Positions 36,843 to 48,610 of a DNA stretch of 64,000 bases are shown here, piece by piece. Under the pieces are notes generated by a model. It had not been told where the DNA came from and did no database searches. It worked only from the letters and a program-made list of their open reading frames with translations. The position numbers and the translations under genes are program-made. Position 1 is the stretch's first letter. Each line of letters begins with the position of its first letter. Origin of the DNA: Atopsyche davidsoni (Eukaryota; Arthropoda; Insecta; Trichoptera; Hydrobiosidae); contig JAILWY010000025.1 of NCBI GenBank assembly GCA_022113835.1, positions 2,604,001-2,668,000 on the forward strand, read 5' to 3'.

Positions 36843-39488
36843 TGATATGTATTTATTTATATTTATGTATTACTCTGAATTTTTTTTGAATAATTTAAGT
36901 ATTAATTGAAACAAAAGGATTGTATCGATCTCCACGTATTTACACCCTAAAACAAGCATAGTGACATTTACGTATAAATCTTCCCTCTTTAACATAGCCG
37001 GTCAACATGAAAGCAAACTACCCCAAAGCACCTTCTTACATTTGAATTAATGCCTCAGATAAATCACCACAGCCTAGAAAAGCTCTCCAAGGCTACAGAC
37101 ACGAATTAATCAAATAAGGCTTTCACTCCTGCTGTTTAGGACCTTCATAATTCTCCCTTCTGACCCCCACACATATAAAACACATCAAGACTACAATAAA
37201 AAGCACTCATCCTCTCTGGATCTGGACCGCTGGTCTCATGTGCTTGCAAGCAAGGCCGGATAGAAAATAACTTTAGTCTTGTTTATTTAGACGAAAAAAT
37301 AAATTATTCGTCGACTTCCAAAATCCGCCCTCGATTTTTTTTAATAAAAATTGATAGTTTCCCAAATTTTATTCATATATTTTCATAATATTTTGTTACT
37401 ACGACAAGGTTTTTATATCCTACAAAAATATTTCTTTTGGCCATCTTATGGAACAATCGTTGAGTGCCAAAACCCGCTCTGGGTTTTTAATTTATTTTAA
37501 TATATATGATTTGCTTGTTATTTGGACAAGGTTTTATCAATTTAATCTTGTATTGAAATTAAAATTGAAATTATTTTTTTTATGCATTGATACATTAAAA
37601 CATCGTCAAGTTTCAAAACCAAATATTTTGAAAAACGTAATCAATTTTGAGTTTTATTTTTATATTTGAACATTTTAATGTCACCTTGCGTATTATTATA
37701 AATACATTTTTTTTCATTATTAATTTATTACTGAAAAAGATATTAACTTTTTTTATGCTGTATATCTAAGAGAAATCGCATTTTATATAGTCTATAAATA
37801 TAATTTATTCCTTTATAAGTCGTAAGTACCAAAGCACATTCTGTATATTTTAAATTAAAACGAGCATTTGAATGCTATCTTCCGTTTAATTATTTTATTT
37901 ATTTGTTTGATACTGGAAATTCCAATCTTCTATGTAGAAATAAATATGAAGTACAGTTCATAAATATAAACTATTGAGTAACAAAACCTAGTCATGGTAT
38001 TTTCAAAAAAATCTTACGTCAAACTAAAAGGTTAACTGTAAATATTTCACACTTGATTACCAACTCTGTTAAAAATCGAACGGTTAAATTAAATATTAGA
38101 CGATAAATAAACTTAGAAGTCTGTTAAAATATACTCGTGAGGTTTTTTTAAACTCCATAAAAATAGATTTAGTTTGTTGGCTTAGAAGGTCTAGTAGAAA
38201 CTTCATTTGAGTTGATTGATCGATGACAAATGCTCAAATCTCCAATTAGCAGACAGTTAATCAACATTCGAAGATTGTTATTGTTATAAAGACAACTTGT
38301 TTTTAAATCCTCTCTATATATTTAAACACAAAACTATATATTTTGTTCTCGGCTTGATTATGAGTTTTTGGGAGAAAAAATATTATACAATACAATACCA
38401 TACGAATTTATAAACCGATAATTATTTTTTAAAATAATAATATACTATTAACTATGTGTTTTTATCTCAAATTTTGTGCATGATATTTATGGTTTTTTCA
38501 TTAAAAAATGCAATTTGTATCTGAAATCTAATTTTCTAAACCTATTTCTAAGGTTGAAGAAAATTTAATTCAATAAAATAACGTTTTTTATATTTATTAT
38601 ACATTGGGGCTATATCATCTTCCAAGTCACGTGTAAATAATATTTTAACCAAACGAGGCTTTACACCATTTGATAAGCGATTTTTCAGCAGAATATTTCA
38701 CCTCCAAAATTGTTTTCGAAAAGATATTTTAACATTTATATTAGCTTTCTGATGTTCAAGATCTCACCTCCAATAAAACTGGAAAAAGCAAATTTGAATT
38801 ATTGTAGTGTTTTTCCAAGTATTACAGTGTAAATTATTTAAAAATCTTTTTTCACACACAGTGATCTTTCAAACAAGAATAAGTTACATTTCACTTTACA
38901 TTTATATTTATACGGGCGAAATACAAATAAAAACGTTTATTGTTCAAATCTCGATAATTTGCCTTCAAGAAAAACAATTCAGCCGTTGCCATTGGTTGTG
39001 AAGGGTGTGCCGGGGTTGAATCTATGGCATTTGAAGATAAGGGTGTAAACAGACATGGGGGAGGATTGTAAACCCTCGAGATAACAGACAGATGCGAGGC
39101 TGCGCTTTGTTCTAAGGGAAGGAGTATGTATACTTGTTAGGGACGTATTCTCACACTACCCCCAACCTACTTAGCTTATGCTGACAATGTGTTTTAAAAT
39201 TATTTATGGTTTTGAATTACGGAGCAAAATATCTTAAATAGTACCCAAAAGAGCTGAATTTCAATAAATTCCTTTAAATAATATATATCAATCATAATAA
39301 AGTCACAAAATAAATTTTAACTTAGAGTAAGCAAAATATAAATCTACATCTGCTGATAAATTCAAAGAGCAAAATCAATCAAAATAACAATCTTGCTTTT
39401 GTGGACTTAAAAGTAATCTGAAGATGCCGTTAAAGGTGAAAAAACCAAATTCACAGTATTTTACTTTTGATGGTGCACGTTTGCTGAT
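36843..39488. other. AT-rich non-coding DNA
   Basis: No gene is recognised. GC-richer spots occur at 37130-37260 and 39000-39170. Confidence 0.6.
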
Positions 39489-39757
39489 CTAATATGGAGT
39501 AAGAAATTCAATATTTTTGACAGAAAGTACTTGGTGGAATTCCATTTTGATATTTTTGAATAAAATACTTGAGAGATTTTCCACATTTTTGTTTTTATTA
39601 GTGACCGGTTTCGCCAACCGGTACTCTGTTTGATAACGCCAACGGTACTCTGTTTGATAATGCCAACGTGAAAGGTTGGCGAAACCGGTCACTAATAAAA
39701 ACAAAAATGTGGAAAATCACTCAAGTATTTTATTCAAAAATATTCTAATATGGAGTA
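39489..39757. mobile_element. Hammerhead-bearing foldback insertion, 13-bp target duplication
   Basis: CTAATATGGAGTA is duplicated at 39489-39501 and 39745-39757, enclosing 243 bp. The inner part is an almost perfect inverted repeat of about 70-bp arms. The left end carries an extra tail (AAAGTACTTGGTGG) absent at the right. The centre holds two short copies of a GGTACTCTGTTTGATAA block. The plus arm reads TTTGATAATGCCAACGTG, AAAGGTTGGCGAAACCGG, TCACTAATAA: a perfect 6-bp stem II (GCCAAC/GTTGGC), GAAA, a CCGG stem III and UC. The first box is UUGAUAA rather than CUGANGA. Confidence 0.75.
39652..39700 (+). ncRNA. Hammerhead-like core in the 39.5-kb foldback
   Basis: The boxes are UUGAUAA (for CUGANGA), stem II GCCAAC/GUUGGC with loop GUGAAAG, GAAA, stem III as the self-complementary CCGG, then UC, the predicted cleavage site. 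Stem III this short usually works only in dimers, as described for Penelope-like elements. Two changes in the first box make activity doubtful. Confidence 0.45.
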
Positions 39758-40335
39758 TTACAAAATAAATAAGTCTCTCGTGTAAGTGTAAATCTTTACT
39801 TATTTTCATAAAAAAACATAAAATAGTAATAACAGAGAACGTCTGATTATCTTAAAACGATTGATTTAATTAAATATTTTTTTAACAATAGATAAATTAA
39901 TAAAAATAACAGAACGTGTTTCCAATGTTTTATATTTTTAATTTTTAACATTATTTTGCAAGTGCGGAGCCAATTTACATTTTTTTTTTAAATGCATCAG
40001 TTTAACTATTGTATTCAACGATTCAATCCTTTGCTCAGTTTTAATACTACAGTAGTTCAATTGGCTACAGCACCGAGCTTCATTTACCGTACCAGTTAAA
40101 ATCCACCTGTGTCGAAAAAAAATTTGAGAATTTTCCTTGTCACTGCACGTATGAATAAAATTCTTAGAATATATTGTATGGAAGAACTTATTTATTCTGA
40201 TATTACAAAAACAGCTTAAACGATGTAATAAACATGAAATACATTTATTTATAGGGAATATCGTAAAGTTTGAGCTTTTTAGCTTTATCTGTAGGTATTC
40301 CCCGATTGATGTTGTCCTACAACAGCTGGGATATT
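39758..40335. other. AT-rich spacer; host of the foldback is itself a repeat
   Basis: The sequence across the target (ATGGAGTATTACAAAATAAA when the insertion is removed) equals the tail of the foldback at 62.9 kb. This insertion therefore landed in an older element copy. The remainder is unrecognised AT-rich DNA. Confidence 0.45.
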
Positions 40336-40500
40336 TCGGGAATAATCAAGTTAATCCAGGCCGGCTGTAAGGAAAGCAGGTCCCCTAATACAGGTTCTAA
40401 TCCCGTAGTGGGGTTTGTTTAGAAACTCAGATTCGTTTATAAAGTTTCTGCTCACTTGGGATTCGAACCCAAAGCCACCGGATAATACCCGTCGTCCTAA
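40336..40500. repeat. Possible tRNA-related SINE relics
   Basis: GGTTCTAATCCC at about 40393 on the plus strand, and GGGTTCGAATCCC at about 40459 read on the minus strand, are B-box-like and lie within pairable T-stem sequence. No convincing A box is seen at the right distance. The composition is GC-richer than the flanks. This may be a pair of decayed tRNA-derived repeats. Confidence 0.35.
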
Positions 40501-42099
40501 AGACAGTTTAGAAAGTATTATTTGTTTGATTACGTTTACTTTCTTGGGCAGTGATTCGCTGTGCCTTTTTATGTACTATGCCCTTTCAGAAGTTTTTCGG
40601 ATTAGATTTGTTAGAAAAATTATACTGAATACTTTAGTTATTATGTTTTTGGGGAATTTTGAATGAAATTGAAATATTTATACTCGTTTTTAAAATATTT
40701 TATCTAGTTCATCTTACCATAAAACCAATATGATAATTTTAACCGCTTTATCCATTTGTATTTTTTTGTCCTTACTAAGTGATATCTACTCTACATTAGA
40801 TATATTATATAACATATATATAATGCAAATTACCGGCTTAGACATCTCCTTCATCTCAAATTCACCTGAATTTGATAGACTCTATAAATAGCCGTTATAT
40901 TTGTCGATATTCTGAATGGAATATATCTAAGGGTCGTGAGTGCAAATATCTCCCGTATTATCCCAAAGGGTCTCGAAATATTATCTTAGCATCATTACTA
41001 TAAAACACAAATACAACCGTTCAAAATGTAAAGTTAAACTTAAACTACATAAAATTATTTTATTATATTTAAAAAAAGTTATAAATGTTTAATCGTTGGT
41101 TGTTGGGTAGCTATACAAGCACGTGGTCAAATTCGGTTGTGTACTTACAACACATAAATATATTCTTTTCTAAATATATTAATATTATTTTTTTGTCTGA
41201 AAGGCTAAAGCAGCTTCTTTGTAAAGCTACATGAAACGATATTTTGAATCACATTTATGAAAATTCCTTAAAATATATATATGACACTAAAGTCGAGACA
41301 TCAACAGACATTTTTGTTTTTAAATATGTTTATAAAAATTATTACAAAAACAAGTAATTAAACCTAAGAATTTTTTTTTATAGAAACTAAATATTTTATT
41401 ACCAACCCAATAATTTAATTTTTTTTTTTTAAACCACTTGCTTAACTCATTTTTTCTGTACGTGTTATTTCTCTTAATGATGATTCTACATTCCGATTAT
41501 TTAATTTGTGATTAATTAATTATTTTTATTATTATTTTTCTCTTATTTGCTGAGAGCGCAAAGTTCGGAAATTCTAATTTTTGTTGTTTCAAACTTTTAA
41601 TTCATTGTTTATTTTTTATGAGGAAGTCTCCCCTTTTTGTAATTGCTCGGAATTGAAAGAATTTCCAAGTGATTGTTGTCTCCCTTAAACCGCCTTCCTC
41701 GCCCCCACTCGCCCCTAATTTCGCACAAAGGGAAGTTTTTTCGCACCCCTTCCGCGAGAACACTTAAATAATTGAGTGACACTCTCTCAGAGTGCGCCGC
41801 TTTTTTTGGAAATTGTTTTTCTTTATATTTTTAGATTTTACATTTTAAACCGCATTTTTTTTTGTTTGGTGCCTTTTTTTGAAGAAATTTTGCTATTCAG
41901 ATAAATAATATATCCGTTAAATCTAAGAAAGTTCTTCCTCTCATCGCCTACGTATATATTTTTTCATCATTATTTGGCCTGATGGATAAACTGAACAAAT
42001 AAAATATAATATAAATATAAATTAAATGATTCCGTTCATATTATTATTATAAAATACTAAGCAAATATTATACTGTCAAGCTTCTCATTTTCACTAAAG
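40501..42099. other. AT-rich non-coding DNA
   Basis: No gene is recognised. A GC-richer, pyrimidine-rich spot lies at about 41670-41800. Confidence 0.6.
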
Positions 42100-44040
42100 C
42101 ACTTCAACTTCTACGACATCCCATCATTTTTTAATATTATTTACGCAATTATCTACACCAAGATAATATCTGAAATTTTTTCTGCTTTAATATAAAATAA
42201 AAGGAAAATTTTTAGAGATTTCGCAATCTTTAAACTGATACGATATTTTGTCTTCTACGACATCCGTAGCACCTGGTACGCAACTATCTTCACAATGATA
42301 TTTTATTTGTGTGTTTAAATGATTCAAGTTATCATATATCCCGTTATTATTAGAAAAAATATAAAAATAATTGTCCCTCAGTATTCAGATGCTACGTTCC
42401 CGCGATATTTATGCCGCTAAGATATTTCGGCTTCTACGGAATTTGTAGCAAATGCTGCGCAATTTTTGACTAAAAAATAATTAATACTTTCGATTAGATA
42501 GTTCTAATTTGCATGTCTTGTACTTGTTTTGTAAAATATAGGAATAACGCTACCTTCAGCACTGTGTCATTACATTCCCACGGCCTCCAAGCCGCTTTGA
42601 TACATCAGCCTACGACATTCGTAGCACCTGCTACGCAGCTCTCTATACAATGATGTTATATTGGTGTGATTAAATGATTCATGTAATCATATTTCCTGTT
42701 ATTTTAAGAAAAAATATTATAAAATTGTCCTTCAGTATTTAGATGTTACGTTCCCACGATTTTTATCCCACTACGGTATTTCGACTTCTACGGAATCCGT
42801 AGCACCTGCTGCGCAATTCTTAACAACAAAATAATTATTTGAGTCGATTAGATAATTCGAGTTAACACGTTTTGTTAAATATAGGAATAATGCTACCTTC
42901 AGCACTGTGTCATTACATTCCCACGACCTCCAAGCCGCTTTGGTACTTCGGCCTCTACGACATTCGTAGCACCTGCTACGCAGCTCTCTACACAATGATA
43001 TTTTATTCGTTTGTTTAAATGCTTGATTTTTAGAGAAAATATTAGATAATTGTCTCTCCGTAACTAAAATGTTACGTTCCCACAATTTTTATCCCGTTAC
43101 GGTATTTCGGCTTCTACGGAATCCGTAGCACCTGCTACGCAATTCTTAACTACAAAATAATTATTAGAGTCGATTAGATAATCCGAGTTTGCACGTTTTG
43201 TACTTGTTTTGTAAAATATAGGAATAATGCTACCTTCAGCACTGTGTCATTACATTCCCACGACCTCCAAGCCGCTTTGATACTTCTGCCTCTACGACAT
43301 TCGTAGCACCTGCTCTCTATACAATGATGTTTTATTGGTGTGTTTAAATGATTCAAGTAATCATAATTCCTGTTATTTTTAGAAAAAATATTATATGATT
43401 GTCCTTTAGTATTTAGATGTTACGTTCCCACAATTTTTATCCCGCTACGGTATTTCGGCTTCTACGGAATCCGTAGCACCTGCTACGCAATTTTTAACTA
43501 CAAAATAATTATTAGAGTCGATTAGATAATCCGAGTTTGCACGTTTTGTACTTGTTTTGTAAAATATAGGAATAATGCTACCTTCAGCACTGTGTCATTA
43601 CATTCCCACGACCTCCAAGCCGCTTTGGTACATCGGCCTCTACGACATTCGTAGCACCTGCTACGCAGCTCTCTATACAATGATGTTTTATTGGTGTGTT
43701 TAAATGATTCAAGTAATCATAATTCCTTTTATTTTTAGAAAAAATATTATATGATTGTCCTTCAGTATTTAGATGTTACGTTCCCACAATTTTTATCCCG
43801 CTACGGTATTTTGACTTCTACGGAATCCGTAGCACCTGCTGCGCAATTCTCAACAACAAAATAATTAATAGATTCGATTAGATAATCCGAGTTTGCACGT
43901 TTTGTACTTGTTTTGTTAAATATAGAAATAATGCTACCTTCAGCACTGTGTCATTACATTCCCACGACCTCCAAGCCGCTTTGGTACTTCGGCCTCTACG
44001 ACATCCGTAGCACCTGCTACGCCATTGTCTGCGTCACGCC
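42100..44040. repeat. Satellite-like array, monomer about 175 bp, alternating dimers of about 345 bp
   Basis: Twelve palindromic cores lie near 42111, 42255, 42434, 42610, 42788, 42955, 43114, 43292, 43462, 43640, 43818 and 43995, spaced mostly 167-179 bp. Alternate monomers carry CTACGGAATCCGTAG (perfect dyad around one base) and CTACGACATTCGTAG, each followed by GTAGCACCTGCTACGC, itself a dyad (GTAGCA-CC-TGCTAC). The block CTACCTTCAGCACTGTG occurs only in every second monomer (42550, 42893, 43230, 43578, 43934), showing a dimeric higher-order unit of 337-356 bp. The first units are the most diverged, as at array edges. Open frames across it are incidental. Confidence 0.9.
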
Positions 44041-47000
44041 AAATTAGCGCTGAGTGCTGGGACCCGAGTGTTGCCATTCCTAAATATCAGGCCCCTGCAT
44101 AATGCATGTTGTTCCAACGGCGGCGGCACTCAGCTGGGAATTTATTTTAACGATTATGGCAACTTTGACATTGAAAAATTCTTTTATTTTTCGCGAATAT
44201 CAATCACTCCAGAGTAGATTTTTTTTTTCTATTGTGATTCTGTGCTTTTAACTTTAAATTTAAATATGAAAAGAAATGCTTTTCTATTTATATTTAATAA
44301 AGTGTCATCATCAAAAATGAAACGTATTGAATTGAATTATCGAAAATATTTTTAAAGTGAAATATTATTTAGTGTATTAACACGTTGTAACTTTTATAAA
44401 TATTGGAAATATTACTTATATTCTAGACACTTAAAAAACAATCCTCAACTATATGCTACAAATTTGATTGATTTCTAACGTTAAACTTTGACGTGAAGTT
44501 ATTTGTTTCACCTCTAAAGAAACTTTTTATAAGCTCTAAAAATATTTTTAAACTTTTATTTTGTTTTTATCTATACGTTGGTGTAAAAACTCGTACTATA
44601 GATTATTCTAATACTATTTTTACCTCTTTACAAAGGCATTACGATTACTACTTCAAGAAATCAAGTACGTGTGTAATTATAGTTAATTTTAAAGTTAATA
44701 TTTTTTAAGTTTTACTTGTTTAAGGCCTTTGAGTTAAATTGAATTTATTAACGGCGTCGACTCGTCTGTTAATGGGTTTTCTGTCAGAACTAAACTGGCA
44801 TCTCACAATCATTACAAGATGGATGCCAAAGCATATTTGTCTGTCTTGTTTATTCTAACCATTTGTAAAGATGATTTCAGCACACAAAGTCAAATATCTT
44901 AAAGGAATGAATAAGAATAATTTGACATCTAAAAAATGTAATTTAACAAGTTTCTCTGTCTAAAACCTGCAGAATTATATATAAATTATATTGGTTGACT
45001 AAGTTTTTTGAACATGTACTCATAATCCTGAAATTGTAATTAAACGAAAACCTTTCATTACGTGTATCAATACAAATCATTTTTCTAAATAGAAAGTAGT
45101 AAAAAACATATTACAGTTAATATTTAAAAATGACGAGGCTGTAAATCAAAAATATTTTTTTAACAAGACACCATAAAATTAAAGATCATTTTCGACTTGA
45201 TTCTATGGGTTATTGATATTTATGAATATCCATAAGTGTATTCGAATAAATTAAATATTGGTATAACCCACGCCTAAAAAACTTTAAAGAACACGAATGA
45301 AATATTCACTCAAATCTATTTATTTGCTGTAAAAATAATTTTAAAAAAAATCATATTATATTTTGTCGCTTTTAAGCTTAAATTTTTTTTTTCTTCGTAG
45401 GTTTTTAGACGAAATAGCTTTTAAAATAAAAGATGCGAAGTTTCACTCCATAGCTTATTATTATTTAAATACATTTTCATTATGTAAATTTGGCAAAAAA
45501 TCACTCTAAATATGTTCGTACATATTTTTTATGAATCTTAATGTCAAATATAACGGATTTTTGATATTAACTAAAACAAGCATTTTTAAATATTTTAATA
45601 ATAATATCAAAACGTGAGACAAGTTCAATAAGTAATATAATATTATTTCTATAAAACGACTTTTATTATATTGAATATTCTTGATAATTAATTATAATTT
45701 ACCCCATGCTTTGGGGTTGGTTTCGACCCAATTGCCTATCCAAGGGCGCAATTTCTATGCAAATAAGTTATTATTGGCAATATTAGTCCCACACACACAC
45801 ACAAGTAAAAAAAAGATAAAATTATAACTTAGTAAAGAGGTTTTTTGGTATATATGTATTTGCGTATTGTTACATAAAATTTCAAAGCGATCTTGAAACT
45901 TTTTGCCCATAAATACACCCATTTTTTCATCTGTTCAAATGAGAAAAGTAGACAACAGATAAAAAAAAAACTTTTCTTTTGCACGGAAGGAGAATTACTC
46001 GGTCCTTTTTTTAACGTAATTAAAATTTCCTACGCAAAATAAAATAAGATACAAGGAAACCCTGATTTGTAATCCTTTCACGATCGCAGAAACTTTCAAG
46101 CGAGACTCTTTTGATTATACTTCGCAAACAAACTTTATAATTATCATTCGCTGAATGGAAAAAGACTTACGATTTCGCGTTTTAAAAAGCGGCTGTTTGC
46201 GGAGAGAATACAGCCTTCGTACCTACGGCCATATTTTTTTCTTATAATTTAGACCCGCTCTCTCAAATCCCAAAGCAAACACCCTAAAAAAACAACCCCA
46301 TTTTGTTCCTTTTGTCTCCCTCGCAGTTGTACAGATTTTAAACCCTTTCCGTACAATGTAACAGTACAGTGTTTGAATTTATCATTTAACATCCCTGCCT
46401 TTTTATTTATTTTATTACGTGTGTATTTATTTTTTATAATTAGATTTAATAAAATCTAAAATTTGATTCAATACTTTCTGTATTTTTAAATGGGTATTAT
46501 TCATTTTTAACAAATACTCTGTCATACGACTACAGTGGTTAAAATAAGTGTTTTATTTATATAAAGTCTAGTGAGTTATCGTTATTGCTATTATCTTATA
46601 TTTTATCAGAACATTAAACCGAAATATTATTTTAGCTCGTGGAATAAAAGTATTTTATTTTAATCTTTTTCCACTTATAATATATTAAAGCCTTACATTA
46701 CCTTAGTCAGTAGAGTAAACCTTTTCATGACACTTTTTATCTTAAAGATTAGATACAGTTCATTTTTTTTTTTTGTACTGAGTATATATTATTGTGGAAT
46801 TATAAATCATATATATATATATAGGAAGATATCTTAGTTTTTGACTTTTTTAGTTTTAGAAGTGGACCACTTCATACAATAAAATCGATTTAACACAACG
46901 TTTCCCAGGCTATTTGCCGCTTCTCCACTCTGGCTCGAAGGTTCCAATAACCTAAGCGAAGACAGAGGACCCAATTTGGACCTTTCCAGAAAAGGTTGTG

Positions 47001-47524
47001 AGACATTACACCCCCTTCCTGTTCACACACACCCCCGACGATCAGCTGCGAGGTGTATTGGTTTAACAACACCCCCACAGTATACTTTTATCACATTATG
47101 ATAAGTCCAATTACCACCCAAGACTGAACTTGTAGCAATCCTCATTTTAGACCACAATCATGTATGTATGGTATAAACAGTTTCAATTAAATATTAGTAC
47201 CTTTGTAATGTATTCAATTCACTTACACCCTTCAGCGGTACACGGGGTGTAACAGAGTCGGAGTCAACTTGCTCAAACACTTTGTTTCTCAGGGTGTCGG
47301 TTCCGCCTGAGGTGTTCTCGGGGTTGGTTCAGGGGAGAAGAGAAGGGAGGATGTTTGAAATACTAAATTTCAGATACGAAATAATTTTCAAGTTAATACA
47401 AGCGTGGGCCAGAGGCGTGATGTATTTTAAAACAATTTTGATAATTTATCGCTTATTAAATATAGATTCAGTAGCTGTATATTTAGTTTCAAGTAATTAG
47501 GTAGCAAAAACAAAAAATAATAAA
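44041..47524. other. AT-rich non-coding DNA
   Basis: No gene is recognised. An octamer-type POU site (ATGCAAAT) lies at 45757-45764 beside several TAATTA strings, and GC-richer spots lie at 46180-46340 and 46900-47060. These could be enhancer features, but single sites carry little weight. Confidence 0.5.
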
Positions 47525-47672
47525 AAGATATAAAGCATATTATTGATTTTTGTAAAGATCGTCTCACAGGAAGTACGCTTTTGCCTATACAGGTTTGATT
47601 GATTGATAATGATTAAGTATATTTTTTCAAATATTGAAAATTGATTAAAGAAACTCTTAAAAAAATATCATC

Positions 47673-47748
47673 GTGATTTTTGTGGGATTTGAACCCACAT
47701 CCTCAAGCTTACATGGCCGGTGCATTACCAATTGTACCAACGAATCAC
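47673..47748 (-). ncRNA. tRNA-like sequence, divergent subfamily
   Basis: Minus strand: A box TGGTACAATTGG, B box GGTTCAAATCC, acceptor-like GTGATTC with AAATCAC and T stem GTGGG/CCCAC. The anticodon loop CATGTAA would place TGT at the anticodon (a threonine type) but has A at position 33. The partial plus copy starts at 47751, within the anticodon region. Confidence 0.65.
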
Positions 47749-48094
47749 TAGTAAGCTTGGGGATGTGGGTTTAAATCCCACACAAATCACGATGATATTT
47801 TTCTAAGAGTTTAATTAATCAATTTTCAATATTTAAAAACATGTACTTTATCATTATCAATCAATCAAATCTGTATAGGCAAAATCGTACTTCCTGTGAG
47901 ACTGTCTTAACAAAAATCAATTATATATTCAACAAGTGCGTGTATAGGCTTAATTAAATAGACTTTAAAAAAATATATATCCAGATCGGATTTAAACGCT
48001 TCACTCAGTACTTTGTGTTAAACGTCTAGTATTGCAAGTCACACAGTTGTTTCATTTATTGGATATGATTGTTAATTTTTTTTGCTTAGTACTA

Positions 48095-48170
48095 GTGATT
48101 TGTTGGTATAATTGGTAATGCACCGGCCATGTAAGCTTGGGGATGTGGGTTCAAATCCCGCACAAATCAC
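48095..48170 (+). ncRNA. tRNA-like sequence, best-paired copy
   Basis: The acceptor stem GTGATTT/AAATCAC pairs in all seven positions. The A box is TGGTATAATTGG, the B box GGTTCAAATCC, and the T stem GTGGG/CCCGC pairs fully with one G-U. The loop is CATGTAA (TGT flanked by A33). Two extra bases lie between T stem and acceptor, and no CCA is encoded. It supports descent from a tRNA, perhaps tRNA-Thr. Confidence 0.65.
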
Positions 48171-48289
48171 GATGTTATTTTTCTAAGGGTTTTTTTTAAT
48201 CAATATTAGAAAAAATGTACATAATCATTATCAAGATATAAAGCGTTTTTTTTTAACACTGAGGACGTACGATTTCAAAACACCGTGTA

Positions 48290-48610
48290 TACAGCGACAT
48301 GTTCCTTTATTTGTGGACATGAGATACTCCATTCGTAGCCTTCGCCCCGAGCCCACTTCAAACAGACCAAAAACAACAGACCTCCATCGACACCGCGCCG
48401 AATCGATGAACAAACAACCTTACGGAATATAAAAACACGAAGGGCCCTCCCCTTGACCTTGACACCGGGAGCCGTGACCTTGAAGAAACGACCTTGACAT
48501 GACGTCACGACCCCCCCCCCCCACCCCCCTCCCCCGGAACAATGGCCCCGCCCGGCAGCCGCGGAGGAGGAAGTGGCTGTGACTTCCGGTGGCTGGGAAG
48601 TGCTGACAAT
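48290..48610. promoter_or_regulatory. GC-rich promoter/enhancer-like block
   Basis: This 320-bp island is strongly richer in GC and CG than anything nearby. It holds three TGACCTTGA-type nuclear-receptor sites and a TGACGTCA element (listed separately), a long C run at 48511-48523, a GGCCCCGCCC box near 48543 and ETS-like strings (GAGGAAGTGG near 48568, ACTTCCGG near 48582). Short frames through it have no recognisable domain. The neighbouring gene, if any, lies outside the window. Confidence 0.45.
48454..48507. promoter_or_regulatory. Cluster of three FTZ-F1/ERR-type half sites and a CRE
   Basis: TGACCTTGA (inverse of TCAAGGTCA) lies at 48454-48462 and 48475-48483, and CGACCTTGA at 48489-48497; the palindromic CRE TGACGTCA is at 48500-48507. 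The first two sites are 21 bp apart, about two helical turns. Extended half sites of this type are bound by monomeric nuclear receptors such as FTZ-F1, HR39 and ERR. Binding here is inferred from sequence alone. Confidence 0.5.

Larger units (their letters stand above)
47525..48244. mobile_element. tRNA-like foldback/tandem element, divergent copy, 12-bp target duplication
   Basis: AAGATATAAAGC is duplicated at 47525-47536 and 48233-48244, enclosing 696 bp. The first part is a long hairpin. The left arm (from about 47541) contains a full tRNA-like sequence on the minus strand. The right arm begins inside the tRNA-like sequence at 47751 and continues to about 47925. After a spacer of about 170 bp comes a third, complete plus-strand tRNA-like copy, and the insertion ends at ATAATCATTATC. 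The spacer plus last copy looks like the next tandem unit. It is a diverged subfamily: AAATCAC and GGTTCAAATCC here, against AAGTCAC and GGTTCGAATCC in the array. Confidence 0.8.

Noticed and set aside
42771..43356. Minus frames repeating RCYECRRGRS as a cysteine-rich repeat protein
   Set aside because: They are translations of the satellite palindromes; the frame breaks between units.
45757..45764. Single POU octamer as an enhancer
   Set aside because: One 8-mer in AT-rich DNA is not enough evidence.
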